Source of the DNA: Arsenicibacter sp965247375
GTDB lineage: Bacteria; Bacteroidota; Bacteroidia; Cytophagales; Spirosomataceae
Assembly: GCA_965247375.1 (NCBI GenBank)
Contig: CBDFHU010000092.1
Span: 66,704 to 130,703 of the forward strand
Length of the DNA stretch: 64,000 nucleotides
Direction: 5' to 3'
The position numbers and the translations under genes are program-made. Of this stretch, positions 47,178 through 58,215 are shown piece after piece. A model generated the notes under the pieces. The model was not told the origin of the DNA, searched no databases, and saw only the letters and a list, made by a program, of their open reading frames with translations. Each line of letters begins with the position of its first letter. Position 1 is the stretch's first letter.

Positions 47178-50100
47178 ATGAAGAAGAGCATACTTGTACT
47201 ATGCTTTCTGGCCGCGCTTACACTCATAAGCAATTATGGGCTGGGCCCAGCAACGCAGCGTGTCGGGTCGGGTGACCTCATCGGAGGATGGGTCTGCTTT
47301 ACCAGGTGTAAACGTCCTGATTAAAGGAACAAAACAGGGCGTCTCTACAGACGGCGACGGCCGGTTCTCAATCAATGTTCCATCAACAAACACAACGCTT
47401 GTTTTCTCATTTATTGGTTTCGACGCGAAAGAGGTAGCGGTCGGCAATCAGACAAGCATCAATCCAACACTTACGCCAAATGCCAGTGAACTGAATGAGG
47501 TAGTTGTTGTCGGTTACGGTACGCAGTATAAGCGGGACGTAAGCGGCTCGATTTCATCCATCGGTGGTAAGCAGATTGCACAGTTACCGGTTCAGAGCTT
47601 CGAGCAGGCATTGGGTGGCCGGGCTGCCGGTGTGAACATCACCGTACCGAACGGTCTGTTAAACAACCCGCCGGTAATTCGTGTACGTGGGTAAACTCCA
47701 TTAACCTGAGTTCATTCCCGCTGGTTGTAATCGACGGGATTCCGGCCTTTACCGGTGAAACTCATCAACCAACGCACCGAACAACCGCTGGGGAACATTA
47801 ACCCGTCGGATATCGAATCAGTAGAAGTATTGAAAGATGCGTCTGCCAGTGCGATTTACGGTTCACGGGCGAGTGCCGGTGTCATCCTGGTTACCACCAA
47901 GCGTGGTACTAAAGGCAAGGGTAAGTTTACGTATGACGCCTGGGTAGGGGTAACGCAGCCATTCCGTCTGTTCGACATGCTGAATGCCGATCAGTATATG
48001 ATGATGAAGAATGAAGCAGTTCGTAACCTGAATGCCAACGTACTGGCTGTGAGCGGTAAGCCTGGCACGAACATCGAAGGGTTCCGGCCTAGCCTGGATG
48101 CCAGCGGTAATCCGGTGAACACGAACTGGTACGATTATGTATATCAGAACGGTTTTTCACATTCTAACTCGGCCAGCTTCTCAGGTGGTAACGATAATAC
48201 ATCCTATTACCTGTCACTTGGTTACACCGGTCAGAAAGGGATGCTCCAGAAAAACGAATTCAAGCGGACATCTGCCCGTCTGAACGTTGACCATAAGGTA
48301 TACAAAACCTTCAAGGTGGGTACCAGCTTCGGGTACGCAAACAGCTACAACAGCTCGCCGAACAGTGGTTCGATTCCGGGAGCGGCCTTCTCAACAGCCG
48401 TTTAGGCCGTCTGCCGCTGGTGTTGCCGCCAAACGTGGCACCTTATAACAACGATGGTAGCTTTAACATTAATGGCTCCAGCTTAGGAGCCGGTGCTAAC
48501 GTGAACCCTGCTTCGGGTGCAGCCCTGCTGCCTGGTTACTACAACCCGGTAGTTGATCTGGCGAAAAACTCATTTACGTCAGACGGTAACGACATTCAGG
48601 GCAGCGTATACGCTGACTGGGAAAGTTATCAAAGGCCTGAATATCCGTACGCAATATGGTATCAACAACATCGGTTTTGAAGACAAGTCATTCCTGACCG
48701 GTCTGTCGGGTGACGGTTATTCGTCAGGTGGTTCAGCGACCAATACATACCGTACCCTGAAGCGCTGGAACTGGCAGAATACGGCTCAGTATTCTCGTAC
48801 GATTGCTGAAAAACACAGCGTATCGTTGCTGGTAGGTGCTGAAGAGCAGCGTACACAGGTTGAACGCTGGGGTGCCAACCGGACAACGGTAGCCGACGTT
48901 TTCTTCGAAAGCTATCAGGGTAACTTTACCAACATCGCCGCATCAGGCAGCCAGCAGACAGAAAACTACCTGGTATCCTATTTCGGCCGTCTGAACTATG
49001 ACTTCGGTAAAAAATACTTTGCATCGGTTAACTTCCGTCGTGACGGCTATTCGGCCTGGGCAAATAAGTGGGGTAACTTCTATGGTGCTGCGTTAGGCTA
49101 CACTATCTCTGAGGAAGCATTCTGGAAAAACTCAGCGTTCCTGCAGAACATCAACCACCTGAAACTGACCGGTAGCTACGGCGAAGTTGGTAACAGTAAT
49201 GGTATCAGTGATTTTGCTTCGCTACAGACGTATTCATCAGGTCTGTACGGTGCCGTTGCAACACTGGGTTATAACAGTGCCGGTAACACGGCCCTGACCT
49301 GGGAAACCAGCAAGAAAACGGATATCGGTTTCTCGTTCGGTTTGTTGCAGGATCGTTTACAGGGTGAGTTCTCGTATTACAAAAACCTGGTTGACGGCCT
49401 GATTCTGGACGTACCACAGGCGCCGTCGAAAGGGGTTCCGGGTAACTCAGTACCAGCCAACGTTGGCTCGATGCAGAACACCGGTATCGAATTCAGCCTG
49501 CAGTTCAATGCCATTACCCAGGGTGATTTCAAATGGACAATCAACGGTAACGTAACAACGCTGAAAAACCGCGTACTGGCCCTGAGCGCAGAAGGCCAGC
49601 GGATTGGTACAGCAACCAGCCTTGAAACCATCAACTACACAACAGCCGGCCGTTCGGTTGGGGATCTGTTAGCGGTTCCTTCAGTAGGCATCAACCCTGA
49701 CAACGGCCGCCGGATGTTCCGGAAGGCTGACGGCACTATCGTGCAGTATGACCACCTGGGTACCGGCTGGACAAAAGTGTCAGATGGCAGCGGTACAACG
49801 TCGCCTTCACAGCTGGCTGATGGTGTATACTATGGCCCTGTACTGCCTAAGTGGTACGGAGGTTTGGATAACACATTCCGCTATAAAGGCTTTGATCTGG
49901 GCATCTTCCTGCAATTCTCAGGCGGTAACTACCTGTACAATGGTACAAAAGCCGGTCTGCGCGATCAGCGTTTCTGGAATAACCATACAGATATCCTGAA
50001 CCGCTGGACACCGGATAACAAAGGCGGTACAGTACCACGCGTTGTCTATGGTGACAACGTATCAAACGGTTCTGCACTGGTAATTTCAGAAAACGTTGAG

Positions 50101-50352
50101 AAAGGTGATTTCCTGCGTGCCCGTAATATTTCTCTGGGTTACACGTTCACCCGGGGGCTGCTGGATAAGCTGAAAATCCAGAATGCACGGATTTACGGAC
50201 AGGTACAAAATGCGTTTATCCTGACGAAATACACAGGTATCGATCCTGAAATTTCGACAAATGGTAACAGCAACACAGGCGCTGGTGTCGACCGTAACTC
50301 AATCGGTCAGGCCAGAACATTTACGTTAGGTATCAATCTCGGTTTTAATTGA
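47178..50352 (+). pseudogene. SusC/RagA TonB-dependent transporter 2, about five frameshifts
   Basis: The start MKKSILVLCFLAALTLISN (47178) breaks near 47234 before GWAQQRSVSGRVTSSEDGSA. Further shifts occur near 47690 (one G lost in RVRG-VNSINL), 47763 (one base gained before INQRTEQPLGNINP), 48400 (after GAAFSTA) and 48627 (YADW into KVIKGLNIRTQYG). Repaired, it is a full SusC of about 1055 aa with VVVVGYGTQYKRDVSGSIS, VVIDGIPAF and IESVEVLKDASASAIYGSRA, ending FTLGINLGFN. Compensating losses and gains of single bases favour sequencing error, but a dead gene cannot be excluded. SusD2 follows 9 bp later. Confidence 0.88.
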
Positions 50353-50361
50353 GTCAGGATA

Positions 50362-51861
50362 ATGAAAAAATACGTCAACAATAAATTTGCCGCAGTCGCA
50401 CTGACAACTGCCCTGGCGTTCGGCCAGTTCTCCTGCCAGACCGAGCTGCTGAATCCGGTTCCTAAAACCCTGTTCTCTGATCAGGTCGTGTATGATACTC
50501 CTGCCCGTGTATTGCTGCAGGTAAACAACATGTATTCGTCGGTTAAAAGCGGAAACTTCCTCGGCGGTCGTTACTATGTATACGGTGATGTCCGGGCAGA
50601 TGATTTTCTGAACCGTACCAACAACGGTGTTACCGCACTGGGCGTATGGAACCATACACTGACCGAAACATCGCAGAACGATGTAATTAATATGTGGGGG
50701 GCTGCTTATGCGGCCATCAACCAGATCAACGTATTCCTGGCGGGTCTTGATGCCAATACGGCGAAGTATGTAGTGCCAACGTTCCCGGCAGATTTTGCTA
50801 CGGTAACGGCCAATCAGTATAAAGGGGAAGCCCGTTTCCTGCGCGCGTTGTGCTATTACTCACTGCTGCAGTTTTATGCCCGTCCGTACGTAGATGGTAA
50901 CGGCAGTAAGCCGGGTCTGCCGCTGCGTCTGAAAGCGGAGACAAACTCACTGAACAACGAGCTGGCCCGCAGCACCGTGGCTGAAGTGTACACGCAGATT
51001 CTGGACGATCTGAACTTTGCGGAGCAAAACCTGCCGCTGACGTATGGTGATGCGACAACCCGTACAACCCGCGCACACAAAAACTCGGCCATTGCCCTGA
51101 AAACGCGTGTATATCTGACGATGGGTAACTGGGCAAACGTGGTAACGGAAGCAAACAAAATTGTGCCGGCGTCGGCGCCGTTTGCAGCTGCTTCCGGTGT
51201 TCCGCATGCACTGGCTGCTTCGGTAGCTACCGTGTTTGCTCCGCCACAGGAAACGACAGAAACGATTATGTCGTTTCCGTTTACGGCACAGAACGCCCCT
51301 GGTACGCAGAACCAGCTGGCTTACTACTTCCTGCCGTCGTCACTGGGTGGTAACGGGGAGTTCAGCCTGAACCCTGCCGGTATCATTTCGAATACAGCCG
51401 TGCTGGGGACAACGGATGCCCGCCGGACCAACTTTGTGGTGACATCAGGCACAGAAACATTCCTGAAGAAATACCCGACCGGTACGCCATACACGGACCG
51501 TGCGCAGGTGATTCGCTACGCGGAAGTATTACTGAACCTGGCCGAAGCGAAAGTACGTTCGTCAAATACAGTAGATGCCCAGGCTCTGGCCCTGCTGAAT
51601 GCAGTCCGTGGTCGTTCTAACCCGGCGGGTGTTTATACGGCCGCCAGCTTTGCCAATGCGCAGGCGTTTATCGACGCTATTCTGCTGGAACGCCGCGTCG
51701 AATTCCTGGGCGAAGGCCTTCGGAATACCGACATCATGCGTCTGAATGCAACCATTCCGGCTAAAGGCGCGGTTGGCGCGGTTCCACCGTCAGATTCACG
51801 GTATGTATGGCCGATTCCGGCAACGGAATTGCAGACCAACCCGTTAGTGGTACGTAACTAA
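50362..51861 (+). CDS. SusD-like surface nutrient-binding lipoprotein 2
   Basis: Intact at 499 aa. The signal ends FGQFSC, giving a lipidated Cys, followed by QTELLNPVPKTLFSDQVVYD. SusD landmarks are present: NQYKGEARFLRALCYYSLLQ, VAEVYTQILDDLNFAEQNLP, RTTRAHKNSAIALKTRVYLT, RYAEVLLNLAEAKV, LNAVRGRSNP and LLERRVEFLGEGLRNTDIM. It is coupled to SusC2 and precedes the M20 amidohydrolase gene, from which it is separated by a terminator. Confidence 0.95.
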   Translation: MKKYVNNKFAAVALTTALAFGQFSCQTELLNPVPKTLFSDQVVYDTPARVLLQVNNMYSSVKSGNFLGGRYYVYGDVRADDFLNRTNNGVTALGVWNHTLTETSQNDVINMWGAAYAAINQINVFLAGLDANTAKYVVPTFPADFATVTANQYKGEARFLRALCYYSLLQFYARPYVDGNGSKPGLPLRLKAETNSLNNELARSTVAEVYTQILDDLNFAEQNLPLTYGDATTRTTRAHKNSAIALKTRVYLTMGNWANVVTEANKIVPASAPFAAASGVPHALAASVATVFAPPQETTETIMSFPFTAQNAPGTQNQLAYYFLPSSLGGNGEFSLNPAGIISNTAVLGTTDARRTNFVVTSGTETFLKKYPTGTPYTDRAQVIRYAEVLLNLAEAKVRSSNTVDAQALALLNAVRGRSNPAGVYTAASFANAQAFIDAILLERRVEFLGEGLRNTDIMRLNATIPAKGAVGAVPPSDSRYVWPIPATELQTNPLVVRN

Positions 51862-51890
51862 GCGGTTTATTCCGGTTAAATACTTTGTAA

Positions 51891-51930
51891 AAAGCGGCTG
51901 TCTCATTAGTTTTGAGACAGCCGCTTTTTT
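51891..51930 (+). terminator. Terminator after SusD2
   Basis: AAAGCGGCTGTCTCA (51891-51905) pairs perfectly with 51913-51927 over a 7-nt loop and is followed by a T-run. It closes the SusC2/SusD2 unit. Confidence 0.92.
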
Positions 51931-52018
51931 TAGTACAAAAATTTGTAATAAATGGGGAAGGTGATATATTATTTTGTCGACAAAGTAAATTTAACAACTT
52001 GCAGATTTGTACAGACCT

Positions 52019-53332
52019 ATGAAACAGTTGATCACAACCGTTGGACTGGCAGCGGGGGCCTTGCTGCCGATGGCCGTATCGGCCCAGACGGCAGGCTTGA
52101 AAAGTAAAATGGATAAGATGGCAGATGGCATCGAAAAGAAAGTCGTTGCCTGGCGCCGTGATTTCCATCAGAATCCTGAACTGGGCAACCGCGAAATCCG
52201 GACCATGGGCATTATCGCCGCGCATCTGAAATCCCTGGGCATTGAGGTAACCACAGGCGTCGGGAAAACCGGCGTGGTAGGTATTCTGAAAGGTGGTAAG
52301 CCCGGGCCGGTCGTTGCTCTGCGCGCGGATATGGACGGGTTACCGGTTACCGAGCGTGTCGATATTCCGTTTAAATCAAACGTCCGGACAGAATATAACG
52401 GTCAGCAAACCGGCGTGATGCATGCCTGTGGCCATGATACACACGTGGCCATGCTGATGGGGGCTGCCGAAGTAATGGCCGCCATGAAAAGCGAGCTGAA
52501 AGGCACCGTGAAATTTATTTTCCAGCCGGCTGAAGAAGGGGCTCCGCAAGGTGAAGAAGGCGGTGCTGCGCTGATGGTAAAGGAAGGTGTCCTGGAAAAC
52601 CCGAAAGTTGACGCGATCTTTGGCCTGCACATTAACTCCCAGACCGAAGTCGGGACCATTAAATATCGTCCCGGTGCTACGATGGCGGCGGTAGATTCCT
52701 ATGCCATTAAAATTAAAGGCCGTCAGGCGCACGGTGCGGCCCCGTGGTCGAGCGTAGACCCGATTGTGACGGCTTCGCAGGTAGTTTTAGGCTTGCAGAC
52801 GATTGTCAGCCGTAACCTTCAGTTGACGGAAGGGCCGGCTGTTGTAACGGTTGGTGCCATCCACGGTGGTATCCGCCAGAACATTATCCCTGAAGAGGTG
52901 AACATGATCGGGACGATCCGTACGTTCAGTCCCGAAGCGCAGAAACTGGTACATCGCCGGATTGATGAGATCGCCACTAATATTGCCGAAAGCGCAGGGG
53001 CGAAGGCGGAAGTGAAGGTAGACGTGATGTATCCGGTGACCTATAACGATCCTAAACTGACCGATCAGATGATTCCGACGCTGGAGGCACTTGCCGGAAA
53101 GGATAATGTGAAAATCACACCAGCACAGACGGGAGCGGAAGACTTCTCGTTTTTCCAGCAGAAAGTGCCCGGTTTCTTTTACTTTTTGGGCGGAATGCCT
53201 AAAGGCAAGAAAGTCGAGGAGGTGCCATCTCACCACACTCCTGATTTCTACATCGACGAGGGTGGTTTTGTGCTGGGCGTAAAAACGTTCTGCCACCTGA
53301 CGGTTGACTATATGGAGCAGTTTAAAAAATAA
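52019..53332 (+). CDS. Secreted M20-family amidohydrolase
   Basis: From the ATG at 52019 the product is 437 aa with a signal peptide (MKQLITTVGLAAGALL... AVSAQ), so it acts in the periplasm. The M20D pattern is clear: RRDFHQNPELGNREI, ALRADMDGLPV, HACGHDTHVAMLMGAAEVM for metal binding, FQPAEEG with the catalytic Glu, the lid region GRQAHGAAPW, and GAEDFSFFQ with SHHTPDF at the end. Relatives cleave N-acyl amino acids, hippurate or indole-acetyl-amino acids. Its position after SusC2/SusD2 hints at an acylated amino acid or peptide substrate for that locus, though a terminator separates them. Confidence 0.92.
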   Translation: MKQLITTVGLAAGALLPMAVSAQTAGLKSKMDKMADGIEKKVVAWRRDFHQNPELGNREIRTMGIIAAHLKSLGIEVTTGVGKTGVVGILKGGKPGPVVALRADMDGLPVTERVDIPFKSNVRTEYNGQQTGVMHACGHDTHVAMLMGAAEVMAAMKSELKGTVKFIFQPAEEGAPQGEEGGAALMVKEGVLENPKVDAIFGLHINSQTEVGTIKYRPGATMAAVDSYAIKIKGRQAHGAAPWSSVDPIVTASQVVLGLQTIVSRNLQLTEGPAVVTVGAIHGGIRQNIIPEEVNMIGTIRTFSPEAQKLVHRRIDEIATNIAESAGAKAEVKVDVMYPVTYNDPKLTDQMIPTLEALAGKDNVKITPAQTGAEDFSFFQQKVPGFFYFLGGMPKGKKVEEVPSHHTPDFYIDEGGFVLGVKTFCHLTVDYMEQFKK

Positions 53333-53361
53333 TTGTTACTGGTTGTTCTGGTGGTTGCTCA

Positions 53362-53399
53362 TAAAAAGTGGTGGCATGACTTAGAGTCGTGCCACCACT
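53362..53399 (-). terminator. Hairpin terminator between the M20 gene and SusD3
   Basis: AGTGGTGGCATGAC (53367-53380) pairs with GTCGTGCCACCACT (53386-53399) with one G-U pair. On the minus strand it runs into UUUUU (53362-53366), so it best serves the minus-strand SusC3/SusD3 operon, while the stem may also stop plus-strand transcripts. Confidence 0.75.
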
Positions 53400-53423
53400 C
53401 CATTAAGAACAGACCAAAACAAC

Positions 53424-53454
53424 AAGGGCGGTTATCAACATGATAACCGCCCTT
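53424..53454. terminator. Second hairpin between convergent operons
   Basis: AAGGGCGGTTATCA (53424-53437) pairs perfectly with 53441-53454 over a 3-nt loop. Modest T-rich sequence follows on both strands, so it probably works as a two-way terminator next to the preceding hairpin. Confidence 0.75.
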
Positions 53455-53527
53455 ATCTTTATCTGTCTGATGACGAATAGTAACCAAAGAACGATCAGTA
53501 ACTCCCCGAACTATCTGCAACGAAAAG

Positions 53528-54895
53528 TTAATACCCCGAATTCTGAATCAGACTTTTGTTGGCCAGAATTTCGCGCTGCGGAATCGGGAAGACCAGACGA
53601 TCTGCGTTGTAGCGGATATTGCCAAGGCTCCGGCGGGTCCGCTTGATGTCGTGGATCTGGGTGCCTTCAAACGCCAGTTCCAGACGACGTTCCTTCAGAA
53701 TAGCGTTCAGGTTTAACTGGGCGCTGGTTAAAGCTCCCAGACCGGCCCGGCTCCGGATCAGGTTAATGTCGGCCAGCGGTGTGGCGCCGATGCTGGAGCC
53801 ATTCTGGAAATTCGCTTCGGCACGGGTCAGATACATCTCGGCAAGGCGAATGACCTGGATATTGCCATACTGGTTAACAAACTTAGCCGTACGGATCAGC
53901 CCGGCATCATCCTGATAAAACAGTTGTGCCCGGTTATCGGCCGCTTCATACTGACTCAGGTGACGGTTCTCGATATAAATATCCCCGCGACCACCATACG
54001 TCTGATCGGTATAGAACAGGTGCAGGTTGTTGGCACCGTCTTGGTCGGTTACCTGCATGGCAAAAATGGTCTCATCGGTATTCCGGCCATTGACGAAGAA
54101 GCGCAGATCAAAGACTTCTTCCAGATTCACCAGCGCAAACTGGTTTGACTGGATAACGCGGTTCGCTGCATTCGCCGCTGCTGCATAGTTGCTTTGCTGG
54201 AGGTACACCCGTGACAGCATAGCCGCCGCTGTACCACTTGAGGCATAAAAGTCATTACTGATCGGAATTTTAGCTTCGGCATCCGTCAAATCCTTGATGA
54301 TCTGGGTATACACCTGCGCTACCGTACTCCGGCTCACATAATCGCTGTTCGTGACGGTTGTGGTTGGCGTTAAAACCAGCGGTACACCAAGGTTGGTATT
54401 CGCATCGCCGTCTCCCCATGTTCTGGCAAAATACCGGACCAGTTCAAAATAGACCGCCCCCCGGATAAATTTGGCCTCACCCTCAATCCGTGTTTGTGTA
54501 TTGGCATCGGTTGCCAGATTCAGGTTTGCCAGTACCGTATTGCAGATATTGATCGTGTTGTAGGCCGAAATCCACATGTTAGCCACATCCGTGTTAGTGA
54601 TCAGGATCTGTTTCCGGTAAATCTGGCCGGGATCAATGAATGTGCCATCCCAGGTCGCTTCGCCGTTATCGCCTAAGAGTTCGGCGTTCCGCTGAATATT
54701 TCCGCCATACAGATCGCCGTCGCCGAGGGCGTCATAGGCGCCGACGAGCAGGGCCTGTAAATCGGTCTGGGTTTTAAGAGCGTCTTTAGAGTCAAGTGAG
54801 TTGCGAGGTTGAACATCCAGTTTGTTGTCGCAGCTGCTAAACAAAAGACCGCCCACCAGTAGCGAACCCGTTATGAATAACTTGTACGTTTTCAT
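53528..54895 (-). CDS. SusD-like surface nutrient-binding lipoprotein 3
   Basis: Intact at 455 aa. The signal MKTYKLFITGSLLVGGLLFSSC ends in a lipobox Cys, then DNKLDVQPRNSLDSKDAL. SusD features include IEGEAKFIRGAVYFELVRYF, VAQVYTQIIKDLTDAEAKIP, VIRLAEMYLTRAEANFQNGS, INLIRSRAGL and ILKERRLELAFEGTQIHDIK. It lies 55 bp downstream of SusC3 and should bind that transporter's substrate at the cell surface. Confidence 0.95.
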   Translation of the reverse strand: MKTYKLFITGSLLVGGLLFSSCDNKLDVQPRNSLDSKDALKTQTDLQALLVGAYDALGDGDLYGGNIQRNAELLGDNGEATWDGTFIDPGQIYRKQILITNTDVANMWISAYNTINICNTVLANLNLATDANTQTRIEGEAKFIRGAVYFELVRYFARTWGDGDANTNLGVPLVLTPTTTVTNSDYVSRSTVAQVYTQIIKDLTDAEAKIPISNDFYASSGTAAAMLSRVYLQQSNYAAAANAANRVIQSNQFALVNLEEVFDLRFFVNGRNTDETIFAMQVTDQDGANNLHLFYTDQTYGGRGDIYIENRHLSQYEAADNRAQLFYQDDAGLIRTAKFVNQYGNIQVIRLAEMYLTRAEANFQNGSSIGATPLADINLIRSRAGLGALTSAQLNLNAILKERRLELAFEGTQIHDIKRTRRSLGNIRYNADRLVFPIPQREILANKSLIQNSGY

Positions 54896-54950
54896 GAGTT
54901 TATGTGTTAAGCGACTGCCGGCCGAACCGGCAACGTCAGCGTCTACGATC

Positions 54951-57900
54951 TTAGAAATTGATATTTAAGCCTCCAATGAACGATTTAGGCTGAGGAGCCG
55001 AATAAAAATCGTTACCCAGACCAATGTTGCCGGCCGCTACGTCGGTATTCACTTCCGGATCCCAGCCTGTGTATTTGGTGAATGTCAGCAGGTTCTGAGC
55101 GGTAGCGTAAACCCGTACCCGGTTTAGCTTCACCTTATTCGTCAGGCTTTTCGGTAAGGTATACGACAGGGTAACCGTTTTCAGACGCAGGTAATCACCC
55201 CGCTGTACATACCGTGAGGAGTTGGTATTTCCGTTGCCGCCGCCATACCGGGGCCTGCGGTACATCGGTGATGTCGCCCGGTTTTTGCCAGCGGCGCAGC
55301 TGATCCGGTGTCTGATTGTCAATCAGACTGGCATTCGATGACATATAGGTACCGGCCGCGTTAAAGATATCGTTGCCGTATTGCCCCTGGAACAGAAACG
55401 TAAGGTCAACGCCTTTATACGACAGGTTGTTGGTAATACCACCGATCCATTTCGGGTTCGGGTTGCCGATCACTACCTGCTGCGCAAGGTTCGGGTCGTT
55501 GGTCGTTGACCGGTCGCGTGAACCGTCGCCGTTCAGGGTATTTTTGTAGTAAAGCGCGTCCCCGTTCTGCGAGTCTACGCCGGCGTATTCAATGGCGTAG
55601 AAAACACCGATCGGCTGGCCTTCACGCGCCTGATTCACATACCCGCCATCGATTACCTGGCCGTTCAGGTTTGTGATTTTGTTTTTGTTCGTAGAGATGT
55701 TGAAACTGGTATTCCAGTTGAAGGCTCCCCGCACGTTTTGGGTATTCAGCACAATTTCCAGCCCTTTGTTTTCCAGTTTACCAACGTTACGAAGCTGCGT
55801 GGCATACCCGGTAGTGGCGGGAATATTAACGTTCAGGAGCAGGTCACGGGTGTTTTTGATATAATAATCGACTTCACCGGACAACCGGCCGCCGAACAGG
55901 CCGAATTCGAGACCTACATCGGTCTGAAGGGTTTTTTCCCAGCTCAGATCAGGGTTGGGAATCTGAGTCGGTGCCTGACCCGGCACACCGGGCATAACCA
56001 GCTGTACCTGAATACAGCGAACGCGACCCGAAGTTACCCACCTCGGCATTACCCGTCAGACCATAACTGGCCCGCAGTTTCAGATTGCTCAGTACGGAGA
56101 TATTTTTCATGAACGATTCTTCGGAAATAATCCAGCCGACAGAAGCCGACGGGAAGGCACCGTAGCGCTCATTGACACCGAAACGGGAAGAACCGTCAAT
56201 CCGGCCAACCAAACCCAGGATATAGCGGTTGTTGTACCGGTAGTTGACGCGGGCGAAGTACGACAGGAAGGTAAACAGCGATTCGGTAGTAGACCCGCCG
56301 GTGATCCGCGCCGCCGACGAAATCTGCTTGTAGGCATCATTCGGAAAATCCTTACCGACAACGTTCGTAAAGTTCGTCTGCGACTGCTGGTAGGACATCC
56401 CGAGCGTGGCATCGATATCATGCTTTTCGCCGATGGTTTTGCCGTAGCTGAAGAAGTTGTTGGTCGTATAGTTGGTTACCTGCGTAAAGTCATTGCTCGC
56501 CTGTCCCTGTGGATTACCCAGCAGGGTTTCCTGTCCATAGTACTGCTGCTGGTTCTGGTTCAGCAGGTCGACACCCCATTCCGAACGGAACGACAGCCCT
56601 TTGAATAGTTTATAATCGGCATACACATTACCGATTACGCGGTTCACAAACGTGGTATACGACGCATATTCCTTATCCCGCAGCGGGTTGTAATACGGCG
56701 TGTTCTCGTTGAACTTACCCGTTGTCGGGTCAGCTGCCGGCGCAAACGGCGGTAGGGCTACGATCTGCATCGGCGTCGTAAACGAGTTATCATTCGCCAG
56801 GCGGTAATTATTCGTCCGGGCGATATTCAGGTTTACGCCCAACGTTAATTTGTCGGTTGCCGAGTGGTCGAGATTGACGCGGCCGCTCATCCGGGTAAAC
56901 CGGTTTTTAACCAGAATCCCGTATTGATCGGAATAAGAGCCGGACACGTAGAAACGTGTTTTGGCATCACCGCCCCGGGCACTCAGGTCATACTGCTGCA
57001 TCGGCGCGTCCTGGAAAGCGAGCGATTGCCAGTCCGTATTGACTGTCGCCTGTTCCCAGGCCGAGCGGTTGTTCAGGGCGTAAAACGTAAAGAAGTTTTC
57101 AAGCTGTGCCTGTGTAATCCGGGTCAATCCCAGGGCATTGGAGTTGTTGACCGCTTCCTGGAACAGCGCGATATAGTCTTTTGTACCTAAGAAATCACGG
57201 CGGTGCGTTGGCTTGCTGGCTCCGTAAAACGCATTCAGCTCAAATTGAGTCGGACCACCTTGCTTGCCTTTTTTAGTCGTAATCAGGACAACCCCGTTTG
57301 AGGCGCGGGAACCGTAAATGGCCGTTGCAGCGGCATCTTTCAGGATTTCGATTGATTCAACGTCGTTGAAGTTCAGATCGGCAATCGGGTTGGTCGGCGC
57401 ACCGTTGGTCGAGAGGTTCTGCGACGTTACGGGAATGCCGTCGATCACATACAGCGGCTGGTTGCTGGCCGTGACAGACGATGAGCCCCGTACGCGGATC
57501 TGAATACCCTGACCGACCTTACCGTTCAGGGAAGTGATCTGAACGCCGGCCGCGCGGCCCTGAAGTGCCTGCTCGACACTCGGTACCGGGATATTCTGGA
57601 TTTCCGCACCGGAAACCTTAGCTACGTTGCCCGTTAAATTCCGCTTCGACTGGCTTCCATAGCCGACTACAACTACTTCATTAATGGAACGAGTGTCTGA
57701 GGAAAGGCTTACATTGAGGGTGGCGCGGTTACCGACGAGGATCTCCTGGGTCTGATAACCAATAAATGAAATCTGAAGGGTAGCGTTGGGTGGTACGTTC
57801 TGAAGTGTGAATTTACCATCTGCATTCGAGGTAGTACCCCGGTTTGTCCCTTTAATCTGAATACTGACGCCGGGCATGGCAGCGCCTTCGTCTGACGAGG

Positions 57901-57991
57901 TGATGACACCCGTAATGGCCCGATCCTGAGCAAACGCCGGCAGCCAGAGGGCAAAGCAGACCAGTAAGCTCAATAGTAATTGTTTTCTCAT
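54951..57991 (-). pseudogene. SusC/RagA TonB-dependent transporter 3, two frameshifts
   Basis: I choose the ATG at 57991 (MRKQLLLSLLVCFALWLPAF then AQ) as the start; the frame is open further upstream without meaning. The regulatory domain (ITGVITSSDEGAAMPGVSIQ), plug (VVVVGYGSQSKRNLTGNVA, QPLYVIDGIPV, VESIEILKDAAATAIYGSRA) and most of the barrel are intact. The frame breaks near 55990 (after SRSLYSGTAGYA, before GVPGQAPTQIPNPDLSWEK) and near 55250 (DITDVPQAP into RYGGGNGNTNSSRYVQRGDY). The end is FIGGLNINF. Repaired length is about 1013 aa. It works with SusD3; substrate unknown. The 224 bp upstream contain A/T-rich promoter-like DNA. Confidence 0.9.
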
Positions 57992-58215
57992 ACTCAACGT
58001 GCAGTTAATGAGGGTTTTTTGCAAATTATAAATAAAATACAAGTAACCTAATACCGGTTAATACTGTAAAAACGGCGGACAGAAGGTTTCTTAAATACCC
58101 AATACGCAAATTGTTCGTAAACAGTTAATTATTGGACTGAAAAAAAGTAAAAAAAAAAGGAAACGGGTGAAAAAAAAATGATTTTACCGCCTGATTCTGA
58201 AGAAGAAAATTGGGT

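Noticed and set aside
47178..48680. Phase variation or programmed frameshifting in SusC2
   Set aside because: The breaks are scattered, not in long homopolymers or tandem repeats, and compensate one another; sequence error explains them better.
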